Of a DNA stretch of 64,000 nt, positions 59,665-64,000 are shown piece by piece. The DNA is taken from NCBI RefSeq assembly GCF_902705885.1, contig NZ_CACSIP010000067.1, positions 124,001-188,000 of the forward strand, given 5' to 3'. Each line of letters begins with the position of its first letter. Position 1 is the stretch's first letter. The position numbers and the translations under genes were made by a program. Under the pieces are notes generated by a model. It saw only the letters and a program-made list of their open reading frames with translations. It was not told where the DNA came from and did no database searches. This DNA comes from Mycolicibacterium austroafricanum. Its GTDB lineage: Bacteria > Actinomycetota > Actinomycetes > Mycobacteriales > Mycobacteriaceae.

Positions 59665-60832
59665 TCGCCGACCACTGGGTCACCGGCATCGCCGCGCGCC
59701 AGCCGGTGAACGAACCGACCGGTTCGCCGCGGTAGTGCTGGAACCGCCGCAGCTCGCCGCCGACACGGGAAAACCACTGCGCCAGTATCGATTCGGACTC
59801 CACGGTCACCGCGTTGGCGACCAGCCGTCCCCCGGCGGGGAGCTTCGCCCAGCACGCGTCGATCAGGCCTGGCTGACTGACTCCGCCGCCGACGAAGATC
59901 ACCGTGGGCAGCTCAGCGGATTCGAACGACTCCGGTGCGCCCGCCGCTGTGTTCACGGGTACACCGAATGCGGCGGCGTTGAGGACGATTCGGGAACGGC
60001 GGGTGTCGTCGCGTTCGAATGCCAGGGCACGACAACCCGGTCCGCTGCGGCACCACTCGATCGCGATGCTTCCCGAGCCGGCCCCGACGTCCCACAGCAG
60101 CTCTCCCGGCCGTGGCGCCAGCGCCGCCAGCGTGGCCGCGCGGATGGCCTGCTTGGTGAGCTGCCCGTCGTGGGCGAACATGTCGTCGGGCAGTGTCGCG
60201 TACCGACGGTCGTCGGGCAGGTACTTCACCGCCATCACGTTGAGGTCGTCCACATCGCCCGGCGGCCGATTCGCCCACTCCCGTGCCGTCGACGTGCGTC
60301 TCAGTTCCCTCGGACCTCCGAGCTGCTCGAGCACGGTCAGCTCCGAGTCACCGCGCCCGGAGTCGGTCAGCAGCCCTGCCAGCGCCCCCGGACTCGACCG
60401 GTCGCGGGACAGCACCACGGCCTGGCCGCCGCGCCGCACCGCGCGGGACGGATCTGAGGTCACGAGGCTGATCACCTCGGTGTCCTGCACCGACCATCCG
60501 ACGCGTGAGCACGCCAGCGTCACCGACGACACGTGCGGGAGCACCGCGACCCGTTCGGCGCCGTACTCCCGGATCAACGTGCTCCCGACACCGTGCAGCA
60601 GCGGATCTCCGCTGGCGACCACATGGACATCCGCGTCGACATCCTTGAGCAGGGTGCGCAGCGCGGGCAGCATCGGCGACGGCCAGGGCCGCCTGACCGC
60701 CGACACACTGCCGTCGAGCAGGTCGAGTTGGCGCGGCGAGCCGTAGACCACCGTCGCCCTGGCCAGTTCGGCGCGCGACCCGGGAGCCAGCCCGGACATG
60801 CCGTCGGCGCCGATGCCGACCACGACGATCAT
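59642..60832 (-). CDS. cobL: Precorrin-6Y C5,15-methyltransferase (decarboxylating) CobL
   Basis: 396 residues in two domains. The N-terminal CbiE-like half (1-205) has VVVGIGADGMSGLAPGSRAELARATVVYGSPRQLDLL, VVASGDPLLHGVGSTL and VLPHVSSVTLACSRVGWS, for methylation at C5. The C-terminal CbiT-like half (215-396) has PDDMFAHDGQLTKQAIRAATLAALAPRPGELLWDVGAGSGSIAIEW, the SAM-binding motif being DVGAGSGS, for methylation at C15 and decarboxylation. Length matches Rv2072c. ATG 60832 overlaps the stop of a mini-frame in the tandem repeat upstream. cobK and cobM, its partners in M. tuberculosis, are not adjacent. Confidence 0.95.
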   Translation of the reverse strand: MIVVVGIGADGMSGLAPGSRAELARATVVYGSPRQLDLLDGSVSAVRRPWPSPMLPALRTLLKDVDADVHVVASGDPLLHGVGSTLIREYGAERVAVLPHVSSVTLACSRVGWSVQDTEVISLVTSDPSRAVRRGGQAVVLSRDRSSPGALAGLLTDSGRGDSELTVLEQLGGPRELRRTSTAREWANRPPGDVDDLNVMAVKYLPDDRRYATLPDDMFAHDGQLTKQAIRAATLAALAPRPGELLWDVGAGSGSIAIEWCRSGPGCRALAFERDDTRRSRIVLNAAAFGVPVNTAAGAPESFESAELPTVIFVGGGVSQPGLIDACWAKLPAGGRLVANAVTVESESILAQWFSRVGGELRRFQHYRGEPVGSFTGWRAAMPVTQWSAIKPTDRT

Positions 60833-60896
60833 CGCGGCCCTCTGCTCTTCGCGCGAGCGCTCATCGCCGCCCTCTGCTCTTCGCGCGAGCGCTCAT
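60829..60896 (-). other. Two chained 11-codon mini-frames between SDR and cobL
   Basis: On the minus strand, ATG 60896 reads MSARAKSRGRR to TGA 60861. ATG 60864 reads MSARAKSRGPR to TGA 60829. Every junction is an ATGA overlap: SDR stop with mini-frame 1, mini-frame 1 with 2, and mini-frame 2 with cobL ATG 60832. AGAGGG precedes each ATG by about 6 nt. This matches the described structure of MIRU elements. Confidence 0.6.
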
Positions 60897-60900
60897 CGCC
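60837..60900. repeat. Perfect 32-bp tandem repeat, MIRU-like
   Basis: Copies 60837-60868 and 60869-60900 are identical (beginning GCCCTCTGCTCTTCGCGCGA). They fill the gap between cobL and the SDR. The period of 32 places one ribosome-site-plus-ATG and one stop per unit. Confidence 0.85.
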
Positions 60901-61651
60901 GCAACCTGCGCCACATCCACTGCGGCAACATCTTCATCCCGAGAAACACCGGCTTGAGTATCCACGGCACCCACACCGTGCACCGGCCCCTGGCCAGCGC
61001 ACGCACCGTCGCGTCGGCAACCTGCTCCGGCGTGCTGGAGAACGGCGCAGGCGTCATGCCCTGTGTCATCCGCCCGACGACGAAACCGGGCCGCACCAGC
61101 AGCAACCGCACCTGCGAACCGTGCAGCGCGTCGGACAACCCGCTGCAGAACCCGTCGAGGCCGGCCTTGGCCGACCCGTACACGTAGTTCGCCCGTCGTA
61201 CTCGGACCCCGGCGACCGAGGAGAACGCCACGATGGCCGCTCCCCGGTCTGTGACCACCGACCTCATCGTGTCCGCCAGCACCGTGAGCAGGCTGACCTG
61301 TGCCACATAGTCGGTGTGCGCGATGGCGGCCGCGTGCCCGGCATCCCTCTCGGCGCGGGCTTGATCACCGAGGATCCCGAACGCCAGCACGGCGGTGCCG
61401 ATGGGGCCGTGCTCGGCGACGATCCCGTCGACCACGCTGCGGTGCGACTCGAGGTCGTCGGCGTCGAACGCCACCGTGTGCACGGCTGTGGCTCCGGCCT
61501 GCGCAAGCACCGCGGTCTGCGCGTCGAGGTCGTCGGGCCGGCGCGCGGCCAGCACCACAGTGGCGCCCGGAGCCAGCCGACGCGCCACCTCGACACCGAT
61601 CTCGCTGCGGCCCCCGAAGACGACGAGCAGCCCCCCAGACGTGTCCTTCAC
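60893..61651 (-). CDS. SDR, Rv2073c-like (DprE2-related)
   Basis: 252 residues from GTG 61651. LLVVFGGRSEIGVEVARRLAPGATVVLAARRPDDLD lacks the Thr of the classical TGxxxGxG motif, as DprE2-type reductases do. AFSSVAGVRVRRANYVYGSAKAGLDGFCSGLSDAL has the Ser, Tyr and Lys. The C-terminus is basic and hydrophobic (VPWILKPVFLGMKMLPQWMWRRLRR), likely a membrane anchor. A GTG at 61684 exists but would overlap the opposite gene's -10 box, and the shorter form fits the Rv2073c length. DprE2 makes decaprenylphosphoryl arabinose; whether this paralog acts in cell-wall sugar metabolism is not known. It precedes cobL through the MIRU-like repeat. Confidence 0.87.
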   Translation of the reverse strand: MKDTSGGLLVVFGGRSEIGVEVARRLAPGATVVLAARRPDDLDAQTAVLAQAGATAVHTVAFDADDLESHRSVVDGIVAEHGPIGTAVLAFGILGDQARAERDAGHAAAIAHTDYVAQVSLLTVLADTMRSVVTDRGAAIVAFSSVAGVRVRRANYVYGSAKAGLDGFCSGLSDALHGSQVRLLLVRPGFVVGRMTQGMTPAPFSSTPEQVADATVRALARGRCTVWVPWILKPVFLGMKMLPQWMWRRLRR

Positions 61652-61672
61652 GTAACTGATTATGTCCTGCGC

Positions 61673-61678
61673 TAGCGT
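61673..61678 (+). promoter_or_regulatory. -10 box of the Rv2074-like gene (TAGCGT)
   Basis: TAGCGT fits TANNNT and ends 8 nt before ATG 61687. No Shine-Dalgarno sequence is visible, so the mRNA is probably leaderless. Confidence 0.45.
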
Positions 61679-61686
61679 GGTCACCG

Positions 61687-62112
61687 ATGGCTACACCGGG
61701 CCGCAAGGCAACCACTCGGCTGACCAACGACGCGCTGGCGTTCCTGACCGAACGCCACCTGGCCATGCTGACGACGTTGCGGTCGGACCAGTCCCCGCAC
61801 GTGGTGGCGGTCGGGTTCACGTTCGATCCCAAGACCCACATCGCGCGGGTCATCACCTCCGGCGGTTCGCAGAAAGCGGTCAATGCCGACCAGCGCGGCG
61901 TGGCCGTGCTCAGCCAGGTCGACGGCGCCCGCTGGCTGTCCCTGGAGGGCAAGGCCACGGTGCACACCGACATCGACGCCGTCCGCGACGCCGAACTGCG
62001 TTACGCCCAGCGCTACCGCACCCCCCGTCCCAACCCGAAACGTGTGGTGATCGAAGTGCGGGTGGAACGAGTGCTGGGATCGTCGACCCTGCTCGACCGC
62101 AGCGAACAGTGA
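61687..62112 (+). CDS. F420-dependent biliverdin reductase-like protein (Rv2074-like)
   Basis: 141 residues of the flavin/deazaflavin oxidoreductase split beta-barrel fold. LTNDALAFLTERHLAMLTTLRSDQSPHVVAVGFTFDPKTHIARVITSGGSQKAVNADQ and WLSLEGKATVHTD are the family blocks. The position next to an Rv2073c-like SDR and cobL matches Rv2074, which has been reported to reduce biliverdin with F420H2. The basic NPKRVVIEVRVERVLG ending is typical. The gene is single and divergent from the SDR. Confidence 0.85.
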   Translation: MATPGRKATTRLTNDALAFLTERHLAMLTTLRSDQSPHVVAVGFTFDPKTHIARVITSGGSQKAVNADQRGVAVLSQVDGARWLSLEGKATVHTDIDAVRDAELRYAQRYRTPRPNPKRVVIEVRVERVLGSSTLLDRSEQ

Positions 62113-62118
62113 GCCCGG

Positions 62119-63246
62119 TCAGGACACCGGAACCACAACAAGCTCGTGCGGTCGGTTGTTCACCGACAACGCCCCGTCAGCCGTGACGATCACGATGTCC
62201 TCGATGCGCGCCCCCCACTGCCCCGGAAAGTAGACGCCCGGCTCGACCGAGAACGCCATCCCCTCCTGTAGCGGCAGCGAGTTGCCCGCCACGATGTAGG
62301 GCTCCTCATGCACCGACAAGCCGATGCCGTGCCCGGTGCGGTGCACAAACGCCTCTGCCAGACCCTCCGCGGCCAGCACGTCACGGGCGGCAGCGTCGAT
62401 CTGCTCGGCGGTGACCCCAGGCCGGACGGCGTCGACCGCGGCGCGCTGCGCCCGCTGCAAGACCGCATACCGGCGGGCGACCTCGGGATCGGGTTCGCCG
62501 AGACTGTAGGTCCGGGTGGAGTCGGAGTTGTAACCCGGCTCGTACGGCCCCCCGATGTCGACCACGACGATGTCCCCGGCTCGGAGTTCGCGGTCAGAGC
62601 ACTCGTGGTGCGGGTCCGCACCGTGCGGACCCGATCCGACGATGATGAATGCGACCTCTGAATGCCCCTCGGCGACAATGGCTTCGGCGATGTCTGCGGC
62701 TACGTCCGCCTCGGTGCGCCCCGGAACCAGGAACTCCGGCACCCGTGCGTGTACCCGGTCGATCGCAGCGCCGGCCTTGCGCAGTGCGTCGACCTCCGCG
62801 GGATCCTTCACCATCCTCATGGTGCGCAGCACCTCGGTGGCCAACACCGGGACCACCCCCAGCACGTCGGCCAGCGGCAGCAGGTGCAGCGCGGGCATCG
62901 CGTCGGTGACCGCGACGGAGACGGGGCCACCGCCGAGTGCCTGCGCCACCAACGAATACGGATCCTCACCGTCTACCCAGTCGCGCACCGTGACCCCGAG
63001 TTCGGGTACCGCGGATTCCTGCAGTGACGCCAGTTCCAGGCGCGGCACGACGATCGTCGGGTCCCCGCTCGCCGGCAGCACCAGAGCGGTCAGCCGCTCG
63101 AAGGTCTGGGCCCGCGATCCGACGAGATACCGCAGGTCGTACCCGGGCGTGATCACCAGGCCGGTCAAGCCGGCGGCAGCGGCGGCGCGGGCTGCGTCGG
63201 CCATGCGCCGGGCGTAAACGTCTGAGCTGAAACGACCTTGCGTCAT
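62119..63246 (-). CDS. pepE: M24-family Xaa-Pro dipeptidase PepE-like
   Basis: 375 residues. The N-terminal creatinase domain (1-125) contains GLVITPGYDLRYLVGSRAQTFERL. The pita-bread catalytic domain has all five metal ligands: Asp in VVVDIGG (about residue 230), Asp in NSDSTRTYS, His in TGHGIGLSVHEEP, Glu in AFSVEPGVYF and Glu in RIEDIV. It cleaves dipeptides with C-terminal proline in the cytoplasm using two metal ions. ATG 63246 gives MTQGRFSSDVYARRM; upstream frame extension lies across the divergent gene. Gene order matches Rv2089c. Confidence 0.93.
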   Translation of the reverse strand: MTQGRFSSDVYARRMADAARAAAAAGLTGLVITPGYDLRYLVGSRAQTFERLTALVLPASGDPTIVVPRLELASLQESAVPELGVTVRDWVDGEDPYSLVAQALGGGPVSVAVTDAMPALHLLPLADVLGVVPVLATEVLRTMRMVKDPAEVDALRKAGAAIDRVHARVPEFLVPGRTEADVAADIAEAIVAEGHSEVAFIIVGSGPHGADPHHECSDRELRAGDIVVVDIGGPYEPGYNSDSTRTYSLGEPDPEVARRYAVLQRAQRAAVDAVRPGVTAEQIDAAARDVLAAEGLAEAFVHRTGHGIGLSVHEEPYIVAGNSLPLQEGMAFSVEPGVYFPGQWGARIEDIVIVTADGALSVNNRPHELVVVPVS

Positions 63247-63324
63247 ACCGTTCAGGCTAAACCGTCGGCGGCGGCGACTGCTCGCGCGGGAAACCGCGAA
63301 ACCTCCGCCTGGCAGGATGACCGC

Positions 63325-64000
63325 ATGAATGATGCTCCCCTGTTGCTGCTCGACGGTGCCAGCATGTGGTTCCGGTCGTACTTCGGGGTCCCGTCGTCGA
63401 TCACCGCGCCGGACGGACGACCGGTCAACGCCCTGCGGGGTTTCCTCGACGCCGTCGCGACGCTGATCACCAGGGAACGACCCCAGCGGCTGGTGGTGTG
63501 CCGGGACGACGACTGGCGCCCGCAGTGGCGGGTCGACCTGGTCCCGTCGTACAAGGCGCACCGGGTGGCATTCCCAGCCGACCCGGCGACCCCCGACGAG
63601 CCAGATGTCGAGGAGGTGCCCGACGAGCTGACCCCGCAGGTGGACATGATCATGGAGATCCTCGACGCGTTCGGGATCGCGACCGCGGGAGCGCCGCAGG
63701 CCGAGGCCGACGACGTGCTGGGCACCCTCGCCGAGCGGGAGCGACACCACCCGGTGGTGGTGGTCAGCGGGGACCGCGACCTGCTACAGCTGGTGCGCGA
63801 CGAGCCGGTTCCGGTCCGCGTGTTGTACCTCGGGCGCGGCTTGGCCAAGGCGGTCACCTACGGACCCGACGAGGTCGCACAGACCTACGGGGTGCCCGTC
63901 GAACGGGCGGGCCCGGCATATGCCGAGTTGGCGCTGTTGCGCGGAGACCCGTCCGACGGGCTGCCCGGTGTGGCGGGCATCGGTGAGAAGACCGCGGCGA
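63325..64000 (+). CDS. 5'-3' exonuclease (Rv2090-like), cut by the window end
   Basis: The first 225 codons are present, and the frame stays open to the last base. LLLLDGASMWFRSYFGVP, LRGFLDAVATLITRERPQRLVVCRDDDW, VPSYKAHRV, AEADDVLGTLAERE, VVVVSGDRDLLQLV and the start of the helix-hairpin-helix (GDPSDGLPGVAGIGEKTAA) are the acidic and arch motifs of the FEN/5'-3' exonuclease domain of Pol I, as a stand-alone protein. AGGA lies upstream of ATG 63325. The gene pairs divergently with pepE, as Rv2090 does with Rv2089c. Confidence 0.93.
   Translation, partial: MNDAPLLLLDGASMWFRSYFGVPSSITAPDGRPVNALRGFLDAVATLITRERPQRLVVCRDDDWRPQWRVDLVPSYKAHRVAFPADPATPDEPDVEEVPDELTPQVDMIMEILDAFGIATAGAPQAEADDVLGTLAERERHHPVVVVSGDRDLLQLVRDEPVPVRVLYLGRGLAKAVTYGPDEVAQTYGVPVERAGPAYAELALLRGDPSDGLPGVAGIGEKTAA

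Overview
The window is high-GC DNA that reads as a fast-growing Mycobacterium (Mycolicibacterium) or a close actinobacterial relative. Four things point there. The right end keeps the gene order known from the M. tuberculosis cobalamin locus (cobN, cobG, cobH, cobIJ, cobL, an Rv2073c-like SDR, an Rv2074-like F420-dependent reductase, pepE, an Rv2090-like exonuclease). A 13E12-type DUF222/HNH protein is present. Mycofactocin-linked dehydrogenase families occur. Several genes have TANNNT -10 boxes 5-8 nt before ATG or GTG, the arrangement of leaderless mycobacterial transcripts.

Bases 1 to about 35,900 are an accessory catabolic region dense in oxidoreductases. It holds two acyl-CoA synthetases, a CaiB/BaiF CoA-transferase, three cytochromes P450, ten short-chain dehydrogenases (SDRs), four paralogous 2,4-diaminopentanoate-dehydrogenase-like proteins, an aldehyde dehydrogenase, an NDMA-type alcohol dehydrogenase, two alpha/beta hydrolases, an AveC-like membrane protein, a small BFD-type [2Fe-2S] protein, and two TetR regulators with recognisable operator-like sites. 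The content suggests activation to a CoA ester, P450 hydroxylation, and stepwise oxidation of an alicyclic or terpenoid/steroid-like substrate. The substrate cannot be named from sequence. Inside it, a TetR gene at 28.8 kb, a divergent signal-less periplasmic-binding-fold protein, a P450-led operon (20.8-26.4 kb) and a divergent dehydrogenase at 26.5 kb share three copies of one 19-bp operator-like sequence. This is the best candidate here for an undescribed regulated pathway.

Bases 35,900-41,731 carry a tripartite tricarboxylate transporter (TctC-TctB-TctA) with a universal stress protein. Divergent to it is a CitA/DcuS-type histidine kinase with its response regulator, probably a carboxylate-sensing uptake unit.

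Bases 41,753-48,799 encode one secreted protein of about 2,350 residues. It has Calx-beta repeats, a GH18 chitinase-like domain, two CBM2 modules, and a GH5 cellulase-like domain inserted inside the last Calx-beta repeat. A DUF222/HNH (13E12) gene follows.

Bases 50,623-64,000 are the conserved core with aerobic cobalamin biosynthesis (cobN; cobG-cobH-cobIJ; cobL) and its neighbours. cobK and cobM, which lie beside cobL in M. tuberculosis, are not in the window; a TetR and a phosphotransferase occupy that position. A MIRU-like 32-bp tandem repeat links the SDR and cobL through chained ATGA overlaps. The window cuts a gene at each end. No tRNA, rRNA, CRISPR array or insertion sequence was recognised.
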